NCBI GenBank assembly: GCA_964017195.1
Contig: OZ024890.1
Span: 69,989,376-70,053,375 of the forward strand
Direction: 5' to 3'
Source of the DNA: Siderastrea radians
Taxonomy: Eukaryota > Cnidaria > Anthozoa > Scleractinia > Rhizangiidae
DNA length: 64,000 bases
Shown: piece by piece, positions 1 through 10,779 of the stretch
Layout: every line of letters starts with the position of its first letter
Position numbering within the stretch: the stretch's first letter is position 1
Made by a program: the position numbers and the translations under genes
The notes under the pieces: generated by a model
Seen by the model: the letters and a program-made list of their open reading frames with translations, nothing else
Told to the model about the DNA's origin: nothing
Databases searched by the model: none

Positions 1-3000
1 CCTCGAACAAGTGATTGGGATCGAACGACTTGACTCCGAGTTGTGTTTGGCCCAGCACCAACGTGCCTCCAGGGAGAATCACGTAACCTTGCTTATAGCC
101 TGACTTGCTATCTACAACCACACCATCCTTGAAGAACGCCCACTGTCCGTCAGCGTTATCGCACGAAGCACAAATGTGGCGCCATTTACCGTCATTTACT
201 CGCACATAAATTGTTCTGACGGATAAAAGTTTTTGAAGAAAAAAAATATCATCAAACAGTTTCTATCAGTGGCCTCAGCAAATAATTAACATTTCAAATC
301 CACACATTTCCTTCTTCTCCTTGCAGCAAAAACCATGTTAAACCTTGGTACAATCCTGATTCTATATACGGGAATTTCTGGTCCTAGATCTCAAACCAGG
401 CTTTCCATGGAATTTGCACAACCTTCAGCTATCTGGGGAGGGCAAATTTTCCTTCCGTATAGGGTCGTTGCCATTTTTAAGACAATTAGAAAATTTCTGA
501 ACTGTTATTGAAAGTTTTTCCACTAAAAAAGAAAGACATTCACGACCCAGAATCCAACCCGGTCCTTTCGTATGCTAATCTCCCTCCTTACCACTACACT
601 GCCACGCCAATCCGCTACAATTCCAAAAAATTAAAGTATGTATTATGATTTCACTGTCTTTCGTATCTGATACATCAATAATAGGTGACCCTAACCCTTT
701 CCGGAACTTTTGACGTAAATTCAACTTGGACTTAAACTTCGTTCTTTCTAAGACTATTAAAAAATGTATATGTTGCCTTATTGTAACTTGCCTCATATAT
801 ATTTACATCTGCCATGACTGAAGGCTTGGTTACCAATGATGGCATCAACCGACAAAAATGACAACGACCGTTTGCGAAAGGGAAATATTAGGCGCCGACA
901 ACCAAAATAAGAAATGTTGTTTGAAATGTATCTTATATAGTAGTGAGCAATATACATGCATCAACATTTTCTAATACCTTATCTTACCTTGCATCTCCGC
1001 CGCCCACGGTGAGTGTAACGTACTTCGTGTCATATATTTCCAGCTCCAGCTCATTTGTCCCTCTCGTTCCAAAGTAGCTGAAAACAGTATTGCGATTTCT
1101 AGTGGACCTTACCCAGAAGCAAACGCTTAGCTTGGAAAGGTTAACGATACTGCGGTCACCTTCGACGTAATTAGCAACTGATCCAGGTGAAGGGAAAGAC
1201 AAACTGAAATCTTAAAACAAAATAAAAAGCGGTCTCATAAAAAATCCCATAACGGTCTACCTGAATCTCAATTTCTGACAGCATCTCAGCCCCTAAAATT
1301 CCAGTTGTTCTCTATCCGGAGCTTATCTCTAATTGTTCCTAAATAGGAAAGCCAAATTAGCCCTTAAAATAGTACTATTTTTGTTGAAGGAAACGTTCCC
1401 ATTTTGGGACCTGAGATCTTGACATTTCGAAGTGCAGTGTAGTTTAAACTAAAGCAGACTCTTTTCGGGATAATAATTTTTTACAAAAATAGTTTCCCGC
1501 AATCTTGAGCCTTTACTTCAAGCTACTGGTGCAGTTTTTATTAATGAAAATCAAAAGTAAGTGAGAATATAGGTTTTTCAGTTGCTCATTTCAAAGAAAA
1601 CAAACTAAAATGTCAAAATAGAAACAGTTACTGATACTTCTGATGCTACCCTCGGTAAGCTTGGAGCGTGTTACTTTTCTACTAGATAGTCGAACTCAAA
1701 ACATGAAAACACTATATAAGAGCGTAAAGCGCTGAGAAGGAGTTCAGTACAGATGTATGTCATACTTTTTCAAGTGCAGTACAATCTAGTATTGCTTGAC
1801 ATGTTATCCATAATTAAACTTCAATTCAGTTCAGTTCACGTATTTTTAACCTCTAAGCTTTGTCTCCCGGGGGGGGGGGAACTTCCTGTAGTGGGCTATA
1901 CGGGGAGGCTCCACCCGAAAGAAGTGCCTTTTCTAAGCTCGCAGTATATTAAAAGTTAGGGAAAATTGCTATTGATTTTAGTATACGAAAGGGTCACAAA
2001 ATCAGCTGCAAAGTGGAAGAAAGGGTGGCTAAAGGGTGGCTAAAGCGAAGTATATCAAGGGGTGCCACATTTTCGCAGAAATGACTACGCAACTGAACTA
2101 GAACGACTGAAAACCGGGGGAACACGTGGCAATTACAGGAAACTCTGTTGTTTTGGCTTAACCTTGAGGTATAAGGAAGGGGTGCAACTTTTCTCTAGGT
2201 ATATGAAAGGGGTACCATGTTGGTAAAAATTAATATAATAATGGGTGAACGGTTTCCACCTCCGGGCGGAGCCTCCCCGTATAAAACTTTATTGAGTAGC
2301 CCCCTCGGGCTTTGTCTAAGGCCCAGAGGTCTTTATTTCGCCGTTTGCGCGTTCGATAGGTCAGGTATGAGAAAATCCTGAGAATGCATCGCGTGCATGT
2401 GAATCTTGCACGTTGATGTCATGTCTCAAGGAAAAGTGTATTGTAGCAAGTATGTAGCTGTTGTAAGGAACAAAGTAAGCAAACGGTGCAAAAGCTGCAT
2501 TTATCAGCTTATGTGATGTATGCGGTAAGACATGAATAGTGAACAAAAAAGTAAAAATAGTCCTTTATCGGACTAGTTTTTAAGAAATGAAAACAATGTG
2601 ATTGCACCTACCTGCCTTCGAATCGTGACCATGTGTGTTTGATGACGATCCACAAATTTCTGTACCATGAAAAATTCCGGATTTTATGACCATACTACGA
2701 GCACACAGACCATGGGAGCGAACCAAAAGCAGTGGGCACAAGGAGACATATTACACGCTCTGCAAAAAGTGGGGTGAAAAATCCTTCACCCCTTTTCTCT
2801 AGTACTAATTAATATATTTTCCCCTCCAGTCCGAACGCCTGGAACAAGCCTAAGGTTAACGATAGCTACTTTTATTGTAAATTGTATAATATTTTATTGT
2901 ATATTTTATTTTATAAGTTTTATTCTATATATCATTATTGGCTCTGAAAATCTCCCTTGGGGAAGTGGTAATAAAGTATACATGTATGTTAATAGAAGTG

Positions 3001-4993
3001 CTAAAATCTTAGTATGGTGATCGTTTCTCGACAGTCGCCGCTCAAACCATATGGAATAGCCTTCTAAGAACATGCGTACCTCTTTCGACTTTTAAGTCTA
3101 AACCTAAGAATTGGCTATTTAAAGAAGCTTTTGGTTTATCGTTACGATCAATTTCAGTTTATTTATTTTTGTATATTTATTATTATTATTTTTTAAAGAT
3201 TTTATGTAGATATAATGTAATATAAATTTTTGTAAAGCGCCTTGGACCACTGGGAAATGGCGCTACAGAAATTTATTATTATTATTATTATTATTATTAT
3301 AAATATTATTATTATTATTATTATTATTATATTTTACATTGATTCATTCACATTACGTTCGGCGTTGCGCTGAAGAGTTTGTGTTGTTAAATTTGTTTAG
3401 TATCCTCACAGCTAAATGCTGTTTTTAAAGGGAAGTGGTTTTAAAAAGAAGAAAACTGAGCCACATGCTAAAAATGCTACAATGTTTTCACAAGGGGCAC
3501 ATGTATTAGCATACGCCAGTCCTCGCTTGACGTAAGGGTGACATAAGCTAAAGTATACTTACAAGAAGATCGAACGTGTTCTTTCTCTTCCTGTTCTTAT
3601 CTTAAAGCTTGTATTAATAAACAAGACAAAGTCAAACTATCAATCGCATGCCAGAACTGGCCACCTGCTGCCAAACAAGCCGATCCATAAATTCTATGCA
3701 CTAGAGGCTTCAATTGATTGTTTTACGTGTCTTTTGGCCGTTCTGTGTGAGAATGGATGACACAGTCCTTAGGTGAGGGCATCAGTGACGTTATTAACAA
3801 ACCCGAAAGAAAGAACATAACATCTAAAGATTAAGATAACATGTAAAGATAAAGATTAATAATCTGGTCAAGCATGCGCATAAATGCTACCGAATACCAG
3901 CTGCCTGCCTTAACTAATTGGTTTAATCAACAGCAAACATTCTGTACGGAGTAATATCGGACAATTTTTGTTATATATATCTCTTTACTTTAAATATTCA
4001 AATTTTCTGTTTTTGTCTTCTGCGTCTTTCTTTAACTGCCGCAAGGATCAGCACAATCGTATATTTTTTTGGACGCAGTAACCATGGTGACAGCATATTT
4101 AAATAGTATAATAGTTTTGCATGGCAAAATAAAGCAATGTCAAGTGAAACAAAGAGTTGAGAGAAGACTAATTCCATGTAGCAAGGTTTCGATGCTTTCC
4201 TCTATCAGTCGAGACTATGATTTGCGTGTAACCGCTGTCACCTCAGAAAGAATTACTTCGGGAACTCGCTTTTACCACAGTGTCATATGTAAGCAAAAGC
4301 ATGGTTTTAGGAAATAACTCTAGATCAGTCCGAATGAAAAGTCGTGATAAAACAACGAATATAAAATCTTAAGGTTTTGGATTTTCCCAGAAACTAGCTG
4401 TATAGCTCGATCTTACAAACTCAGAATGAAGTGAACTGGTCAAATAAGCTACCAATCCTTTTCTGATTGGGTTGCTAGTCCATTCCAGATTTTTTTCGGA
4501 AAGGTCCATACCAAGCTTGTTGAACCACAAACAATCTATTCGTGCACAAAGGCAGTAGAAGAGAGGTAAGCTTTCTTCTCGTCAGAGGAGGGCCTCTGAG
4601 CGTTATGACTGATTATTACGTAATAGTATAGTATAGATTTAAGACCCTTATAAGAGTGATCTTACTCACCCCTGTTGCTGCTAACTGCTGAAATGTCACT
4701 CCAGTAGAGAACACAAGGCTTTCCGTGTTACACACGTCTTCCAATCCGCAATCGATCATTTCGCATACGCCGAGGCCATCTGTTGAACGAACAAAGTTGT
4801 AGGAAAAACAGTTTGGATCGGCTTGGCAAGTTTGAATACACTTAAGCCAGTCTACGTCTTGCAACGAGCGATAAACGTGACCAAGTAAAGCACGGCTGAG
4901 AACAGTTCTTGGGTGAAAGGCGAGAGACGATGTCAAAAAACCAAGAAAGCTCAAAATTGAGAGCATCATTGTAGAGGCAAAAACCCCAGTCAT
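1..4993 (-). CDS. PAN/apple-pentraxin secreted protein, copy A (partial at left edge; likely splice-damaged)
   Basis: Probable secreted recognition or matrix protein. Exons on the minus strand: 4993-4670 (signal peptide plus PAN domain, 108 codons, ends phase 0), 2666-2612 (18-codon linker with one Cys), 1210-988 (first half of the pentraxin domain) and 215-1 (second half, running off the window). The signal peptide is hydrophobic up to about residue 25. The PAN part carries the Cys pattern and the NCFSYNF segment. Three things are unusual. The base before the linker exon is changed so that its acceptor reads AT instead of AG, whereas copy B has an intact acceptor. The next AG, 7 bases on, would shift the frame and reach a stop in the following exon. 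The Trp of the pentraxin HxCxSW signature is a Cys (HICASC). A diverged, possibly non-functional paralogue of the 26,132-21,385 gene is the best reading; skipping of the linker exon cannot be excluded. Confidence 0.7.
216..987 (-). other. Intron 3 of PAN-pentraxin copy A
   Basis: Phase-2 intron between the two pentraxin exons, with donor AG|GTAAGA at 988/987 and acceptor GTCAG|AAC at 216/215. Copies B and C have an intron in the same place, with the same phase and recognisably related sequence; B's is about 326 bases. A is longer by an inserted stretch at roughly 440-900 that is absent from B and C. No coding signal was seen inside it. Confidence 0.65.
1866..2308. mobile_element. G-run MITE, copy 1, with 9-bp target duplication
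   Basis: A 443-bp non-autonomous element. Its ends are inverted repeats: a run of C/G, then an inner block TATACGGGGAGGCTCC near the left end, with the complement GGAGCCTCCCCGTATA near the right end. It is flanked by the direct repeat GCTTTGTCT (1857-1865 and 2309-2317). The paralogous site in block B (about 23,385-23,393, GCCTTGTCT) carries one copy of the target and no element, so this is a clean filled/empty pair. The interior has no meaningful ORF. A 9-bp duplication suits a Mutator-like helper, but that assignment is inference. Confidence 0.85.
3014..3330 (+). mobile_element. 5'-truncated LINE 3' end with (ATT)n tail, copy in block A
   Basis: Starts with a short stretch whose translation reads AQTIWNSLLRTC and then FKSKPKNWLFKEAF, the usual C-terminal end of CR1/Rex-like non-LTR reverse transcriptases. 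It continues with a terminal motif GCGCCTTGGACCACTGGG and GGCGCTACAGAAATTT, and ends in an (ATT)n microsatellite. The same insertion lies at 24,102-24,470 in block B. Block C reads straight through this point (about 10,351), so it lacks the insertion. Only the 3' end survives, so the fragment is dead. Confidence 0.75.
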
Positions 4994-5768
4994 AACAGCT
5001 TAACCCATTTAGGAGCATCTGCTCAGGCTTTGAGATAGGAACTTCAATTATCGCTATCAACGTAATCGCTGTTTCTAAGGAGAATAGGTCTGATGACCGA
5101 TGCTATTAAATTCGCTTTTTCGAAAGTGAGTGTTTAGTGCGGATGGTTCTGCCAAGCTGCTTAAACATGTCAAGCCCATTCTTCTGTCAAAAGTCTTTGT
5201 TCGGAGTCATTATGGTGCATTAAATTTTTGGTTCTTGCCAACAAAGTAGGAAAGAGTGTTTCAAGAGTGACACCTGTATCAACATTTACTTCCTGAAAAA
5301 TTGACTGATCAAAACTCCTTATACATTGAAGGAAAACAACAAAAAAATGGTAATGTAAATGTTCTTCGGCACGAAGTAAAAGGTTGCATCATCTGCACAG
5401 GTATACTTAGATTATTTTATTTTATTTCACGTGATACTTTTCTTTAAAAACCAAAACGGCATTGATCCATGACAAAGAACTGCGGTTCAAGCACTTTACG
5501 ACTTTTACCTCAGTTAAAATAAAATTATCCTGGCAGTCACTAACATAATTTTATTGTGGTTCAATTTATACCAGATCTGTGTCAGAAGATGAAAAAGATT
5601 CCACGACAGTTGCGGAGGGGTTTATCTCGGATTTTGGTTAACCAATCAGACGACTGGCAGCGGATTGACTTTACAATTCACCGAGGAAACTAACTTGAGC
5701 GTAATTGCTATCACCTCGAGATGAGGGCCCCCGCACTGTAAATGTAAAATATATTCTTCAGCCTCAAA

Positions 5769-6063
5769 GAGCAGAATTGCCGCCAATTCCTTCCTGGCTG
5801 ATTGTACCCTTTTTCCGCCCGGCCATTTTTATCATGATTAAAAAAAGATGATTTGGGGCAAAATGACCCCATTAAAACTAGTTACAGCCCACTTTGGAAC
5901 TCAATTGAGCTCAATTGAGCAGAACAGTGCCATCAATGCCTTCCTGGCTAATTCTACCCTTTTTCTGCCCGGCCATTTTTATCATAACTTATGATAAAAA
6001 ATGATTTGGGATGACCCCATCAAAACGAGTTACAGCCCATAGTTACAGCCCACTCTGGGACTC
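5769..6063. repeat. Tandem duplication, about 150-bp unit, block A only
   Basis: Two adjacent imperfect copies (from about 5769 and about 5919) each contain TTCCTGGCT, ACCCTTTTTC, CCCGGCCATTTTTATCAT and GTTACAGCCCACT in the same order. The corresponding place in block B (about 26,900-27,045) has a single unit. The duplication therefore arose after the blocks separated, or one unit was lost in B. It is non-coding and lies between the PAN exon and the VWA exon. Confidence 0.7.
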
Positions 6064-6714
6064 AGTTTAGCTAACAGGTGCATCTCGGCACCACTGGAGA
6101 AAGGGCGCAGGTAGTCGAAGGAGGAGAGGAACGGGCGCCGAAAATCTTTCGTACGAAAGTTTACAAAACTTGTACTATTTGGACCCTAATTAAGATAGCC
6201 CAGTTAGTCCTTAAACTTATACTGTATTTAACTCAACATTTTGGCGGCTAAGACAGCCTGTGATGTGTTCTACAAGATGAGGTTAATATTATGGGTTGTG
6301 GTGCTTCTGGGGGCCCTGAAGGTATCCAAAATGGTGGCCACGTTTCTAGTTTCTACGTCCTATTTACATATTGCTCAGTTATCCAAGCCTCCCTTGCAGT
6401 GAGAGGGTTAACCGCAATAAACCATAGAAAATTAAAAAACCTCATATAACACTTTGTATCGTTAAGATTTTATTTTTCATTGTTATCAGAAGTCTGGAAA
6501 TATTACATCAACATGCGATTATAATAACCACTATTCCATGCATTCAAAATTTGATTTTGCACCAAAAATTAAACGCAATATTCTTGTATGACTTGTATGG
6601 CGTCTTATATTCTTGTATAATCAATTACTTTTAGACGCCCTTACATTGAAGCAATCTACTTTAAATGCAATCTGTACGTCTTAGCGACAAACACTTTGAG
6701 CTGCTGTTCACAAT

Positions 6715-6969
6715 CTAGGCCTGTTTACACAAGCTCTCTGCTATTTTCTTGGCGACATCTTCAGGGCTCATTCCTCCGTCCCTTATCATGTTATAAACGT
6801 TTGCGATGTTATCAAAACCAGCAATTTGCCACAGCTGTATGGGATCTGCCCGGCCAATACCAATTACAAAACGTTTGATGCCTCTCTTTGTCATTTTGCG
6901 GGTGAGCTCTTCTGGTGAGCCTTTCTCTAATCCCTTGGTCTGAACTCCGTCTGTCAAAAGCACCAGAAC
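6715..6969 (-). pseudogene. Orphan last exon of a VWA-domain gene (copy A)
   Basis: The exon encodes the C-terminal half of a von Willebrand A domain: VLVLLTDGVQTKGLEK, then a helix and the strand FVIGIGRADP, and ends ESLCKQA-stop (84 codons). It has an intact acceptor (GTTCACAG|GTT at 6970/6969) and is close to the last exon of the complete gene at 28,502-28,254. The three upstream exons, including signal peptide and MIDAS start, are missing: the block breaks at about 8036, within what is intron 3 in the B copy. Without a promoter or 5' exons it should be a relic, although its reading frame is still open. Confidence 0.8.
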
Positions 6970-8193
6970 CTGTGAACGAGAGAATGAGCATATTTATGAG
7001 ATTCTAAATCTCGGTTGTTGGATTTTTAGCTTTCTCACTGCATGTTTCACACACAGCAGTAATGAGCAAATACCCCTGCTTTTTGTCTTCCATACTAAGG
7101 AATTTGGATGTCATGCATGTGAAGCTCAGCGCCTTTTAAAAGTTTTACCCGCTAAGCAAAACTACCAAAGGTTTCCGAGGTTGAGAATCTCTACGCACAC
7201 TTTTTTGATGTGAGGTGATTAAATAAGCAGCGCTGCGTTGGTTAGTTATCACCTCATATTCAACGCACGCCCATGGAATAATTGAAACAGGGAATTTGAA
7301 CATGGCAGGGGAAAATACTAAGGAACCCGTCATTATTTATCGCCGAGTGGGGTCGGAGGATTTTTTTTTTGGAGGGGGAGGGGATTGGGGCTGGTGCAGT
7401 GTGGTCACTTGATATTAAGTAGAATGAAAGGGGGGATCACTCCCCCAGGAATAAATAATGACTAGTCCCTAAACACTATTTCGGTGAGCCCCTCCATTGA
7501 CAATTATTGGAATAAAAGAATTTTAAAGAGGTTGCTTGAAGTTTTGTTCAACCCTCCACCCTCTTTTTGTGGCGAAAATTGAATACGGTCTCTCTCACCC
7601 CTCTAAATAATCTTGTTGTTTTGCTTTTGACACATATGGACTTCGGCCTAGTCCTGGCACAGGACTCTACGGTTGACCTTTTATGCCAGTTTTTGATGAG
7701 AAGGAACTTAAAGTTTAAGGCACGAATATTTATGGTGGCCGAAGAAAGTTCTACTATAGCTTTGCACGTGACCTCATAAAATTCTAAAATCAAAAAACTT
7801 GCTAGACCTGCTAAATCTTTGTCGTCACCAATTGTAGGAACACCTAAAAATATATCTTTCCTCAAATTTCGAGCTCGGTATTATCCTTTGTGTTAAAATA
7901 CAGCGTCTTGAGTTTTCGAAATTGCCGCCAGGCGGTGATGGCGCCGTGGAAATCATATCTCGTTTGAAAAAAAAGGTCTTTTCTTTTTTTTTTTTGGGCA
8001 GTTTAAACAGTTCAAGTATTACAAAAGGTGTTTATTGCCCCAACTAAAACGTCAGACAAGACCAGTGAATCGGGCATATAAAATTTTGAATCAGTAGTAA
8101 GTAGAGTTATTGTCTTGGAGACGAATATGCAAATAAAGCAGAATTTGGAAACGCATCTACACCTTTTTGCAGCGTTTAATACTGTATAATTTA

Positions 8194-8338
8194 GCCTGTT
8201 CCAGGCGTTCAGTTAGTGGTGTGCGAACGAAAAATATTAAAAAATGAGAAAAGACTGGGGAAATGTTCTCAGTTTTTAGTTTTCTCTGCTGTCAATATTT
8301 TTCATTCGTGCGCCACTATCTGAACGCCTGGAACAAGC
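8194..8338. mobile_element. Foldback MITE with GCCTGTTCCAGGCGTTC ends, block C copy
   Basis: The left end GCCTGTTCCAGGCGTTC pairs with the right end GAACGCCTGGAACAAGC, and most of the sequence between can fold on itself: GAAAAGACTGGGG on the left, and CTCAGTTTTTAG then CATTCGTGCGCCACTATC on the right. The same element sits at 19,529-19,685 in the 3' flank of the TNF gene, so it was present before duplication. Its end motif also occurs alone at about 2833, 10,171 and 23,922. Confidence 0.75.
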
Positions 8339-8788
8339 TTATCGTCTTACAAACGCGTTGCATGCATTGTTTCCTAGATAGACCACCCCTCCTTACTTTT
8401 ATATTGAACAACAGCTGACCCAGCCCTTAATATACCTGAGCACTTCTTATTTGTGGCTAAAAAAGTTGAAAATTTTTACCCCATCTAATGCAGTGGCACT
8501 AGACCTCGAGAAGAGGTAATCCTAAAACACCCTTCTAAAATTAAAACAAGAAAGAAAAAGATGTTATTCAGTAGACTAACTAACGTAGAATGACAAAATA
8601 TTTCCCTTTAGAAGTTTAGTCCCGAAAGTCACGTGACAAAACCCGAACCTCTCCATCGTGCCGTCAGAATATTAATTCCTGACTAATTCGGTCCCAGGTT
8701 ACTCAACCGTCAGCCAAAACTTTTTAGTGAGCGAGTTAAGCCGGTTTAAACAGGAATCGTTTTTGTCAAGGTGCACACGCAGAGGGTC

Positions 8789-9704
8789 TCACAACTTGAA
8801 CTTTTCCGTTAATCCCATGATGTCTAAAGCGGGACCATCGAAACACGCTCCCTCTCCATTAACGCACGAATTAGACATGCGTGAAACTTCAGTGGCTGTT
8901 AAATAGTGGCTCCATAAATTGAAATTGGCCATCTCACCCTCGAACAAGTAATTGGGATCGAAAGACTTGACTCCGAGTTGTGTTTGGCCCAGCACCAACG
9001 TGCCTCCAGGGAGAATCACGTAACCTTGCTTACAGCCTGACTTGCTATCCACAACCACGCCATCCTTGAAGAACGCCCACTGTCCGTCAACGTTATCCCA
9101 CGAAGCACAAATGTGGCGCCATTTGCCGTCATTTACTCGCACATAAATTGTTCTGACGGATAAAAGTTTTTGAAGAAAAAATAGTATCATCAAACAGTTT
9201 CTATCAGTGGCCTCAGCAAATAATTAACATTTCACATCCACACATTTCCTTCTTCTCCTTGCAGCAAAAACCATGGTAAACCTGGGTGCAATCCTGATTC
9301 TATATACGGGAATTTCTGGTCCTAGATCTCAAGCCAGGCTTTCCATGGAATTTGCACAACCTTCAGCTACTTGGGAAGGGCGGCACCGACTCCAAGGTAA
9401 GAAATAGTGTTGGAAATATATCTTACATAGTAGTGAGCAATATACAATCATGCATTAATATTTTCTAACAAATTTTCTTGCCTTGCTTCTCCACCGCCCA
9501 CGGTAAATGTAACGTAATTCGTGTCATATATTTCCAGCTCCAGCTCTTTTGTCTCTCTCGTTCCAAGGTGGCTGAAAACAGTATTGCGATTTCTAGTGGA
9601 CTTTACCCAGAAGCGAACGCTTAGCTTGGAAAGGTTAACGATACTGCGGTCACCTTCGACGTAATTAGCAACTGATCCAGGTGAAGGGAAAAACAAACTG
9701 AAAT
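8789..9704 (-). pseudogene. PAN-pentraxin copy C: two pentraxin exons only
   Basis: Exons 9704-9482 and 9152-8789 encode a pentraxin domain from DFSLFFPSPG to the C-terminus TEKFKL-stop. The signature HICASWDN is intact here, as is IPGG-like ILPGGTLVLGQ and the FNLW segment. The C-terminal reading CVNGEGACFDGPALD is probably ancestral, because copy B has an extra base there. The donor of the first exon is GC (AAG|GCAAGA at 9482/9481) where A and B have GT. The PAN/signal-peptide exon and the linker exon are absent, removed by the truncation at about 10,705 and an internal deletion. Secretion from this copy is unlikely unless another 5' exon is recruited. Confidence 0.8.
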
Positions 9705-10699
9705 CTAAAAACAAACTAAAAAGCGGTCTCATAAAAAATCCTATAAAGGTCCACGCTGAAGCTCAATTTCTGAAAACTTTGCAGCATCTCAGCCCCTAAA
9801 ACTTCAAGTGTTCTTGACCCAGACCTGACCTCTAATTGTCCCTAATTAGGAAAGCCAAATTAGCCCTTAAAATAGAACTATTTTTGTTCAACGAAACGTT
9901 CCCATTTTGGGACCTGAGATCTAGTCATTTTGAAGGCCAGAAACAGTGTAGTTTAAACTAAAGCGGGCTCTTTCCGGGGATAATAATTTTAAAAAATAGT
10001 TTCCCAAGCTACAGGTGCAGTTTTTATTAATGAAAATCAAAAGTAAGTGACAATATAGGTTTTTCGGTCGCTCATTTTAAAGAAAACAAACTAAAATCTT
10101 AAAATAGAAACAGTTACTGATACTTCTGATGTTACCCTCGGTAAGCTTGCAGCGTGTTACTTTTCTTGTAGAACGCCTGGAACAAGCCGAGGGTTAACGA
10201 TAGCTACGTTTATTGTAAATTGTATTATGTTTTATTGTATATTTTATTTCCTAATTCTTATTCTGTTTATCATAATTGCCTCTGAAAATCTCCCTTGGGG
10301 AAGTGGTAATAAAGTATGCATGTATGTTAATAGAAGTGCTAAAATCTTAGTCCATGCATATTTTACATTAATTCATTCACATAAAGCTACGTTCGGCGTT
10401 GCGCTGAAGAGTTTGTGCTGTTAAATTTGCTTAGCATCTTCACAGCTAAACGCTGTTTTTAAAGGGAAGTGGTTTTAAAAAGAAGAAAAAGCCACATGCT
10501 AAAAATGCTACAATGTTTTCACAAGGGGCACATGTTTTAGCATACGCCATGTCCTCGCTTGACGTAAGGGTGACATAAGCTAAAGTATATGTACTAAGAA
10601 GATCGAATGTGTTCTTTCTGTTGTTCTTATCTTAAAGCTTGTACTAATAAACAATACAAAGTCAAACTATCAATCGCATGACAGTACTGGCCACCTGCA

Positions 10700-10722
10700 T
10701 CCAAATCTAAATCTAAATCTAA
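10700..10722 (-). repeat. (AAATCT)n tail at a duplication breakpoint
   Basis: A short CTAAATCTAAATCTAAATCT tract lies exactly where block C stops resembling blocks A and B. Read on the minus strand, the adjacent sequence (10,723-10,790) translates as VALMYKIAHGLVGDL, which resembles a non-LTR reverse-transcriptase C-terminal segment, so the tract could be the 3' tail of a LINE fragment. Confidence 0.45.
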
Positions 10723-10779
10723 TTTTTATACTGTGCAAATCTCCCACAAGGCCGTGGGCAATCTTGTACATCAGGGCAA

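Larger units (their letters stand above)
1..8036. repeat. Segmental duplication block A (paralogous to about 21,560-29,540)
   Basis: Nearly the whole block aligns by eye with block B: pentraxin exons (1-215 and 988-1210 against 21,560-21,772 and 22,099-22,321), linker exon (2612-2666 against 23,701-23,755), PAN exon (4670-4993 against 25,809-26,132) and the last VWA exon (6715-6969 against 28,254-28,502). Introns and intergenic DNA align too. Differences are single bases plus discrete insertions: a MITE at 1866-2308 present only in A, one at 22,848-23,274 only in B, a 150-bp tandem duplication at 5769-6063 only in A, and about 560 bp at 27,238-27,800 only in B. The block ends abruptly near 8036. 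Confidence 0.9.
8037..10705. repeat. Segmental duplication block C (paralogous to about 19,380-24,790 with deletions)
   Basis: The block begins with the last two codons and stop of the TNF gene's final exon (CCC AAC TAA). It continues through that gene's 3' flank, including the AATAAA signal and the foldback MITE, then the PAN-pentraxin 3' exons. Compared with A it lacks the stretch matching A 1,688-2,832, where the linker exon lies, and the LINE insertion at 3,014-3,330. It ends at an (AAATCT)n tract near 10,700, before the PAN exon. It is a third, heavily reduced copy of the gene cluster. Confidence 0.85.

Noticed and set aside
3272..3330. (ATT)n tract as an independent microsatellite locus
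   Set aside because: It is the 3' tail of the LINE insertion shared with block B, so it is listed with that element.
4069..4317. Open frame conserved between blocks A and B (with 25,263-25,457)
   Set aside because: Conservation is explained by the recent duplication. The start is lost and a block of codons is missing in B, and there is no domain or splice signal.
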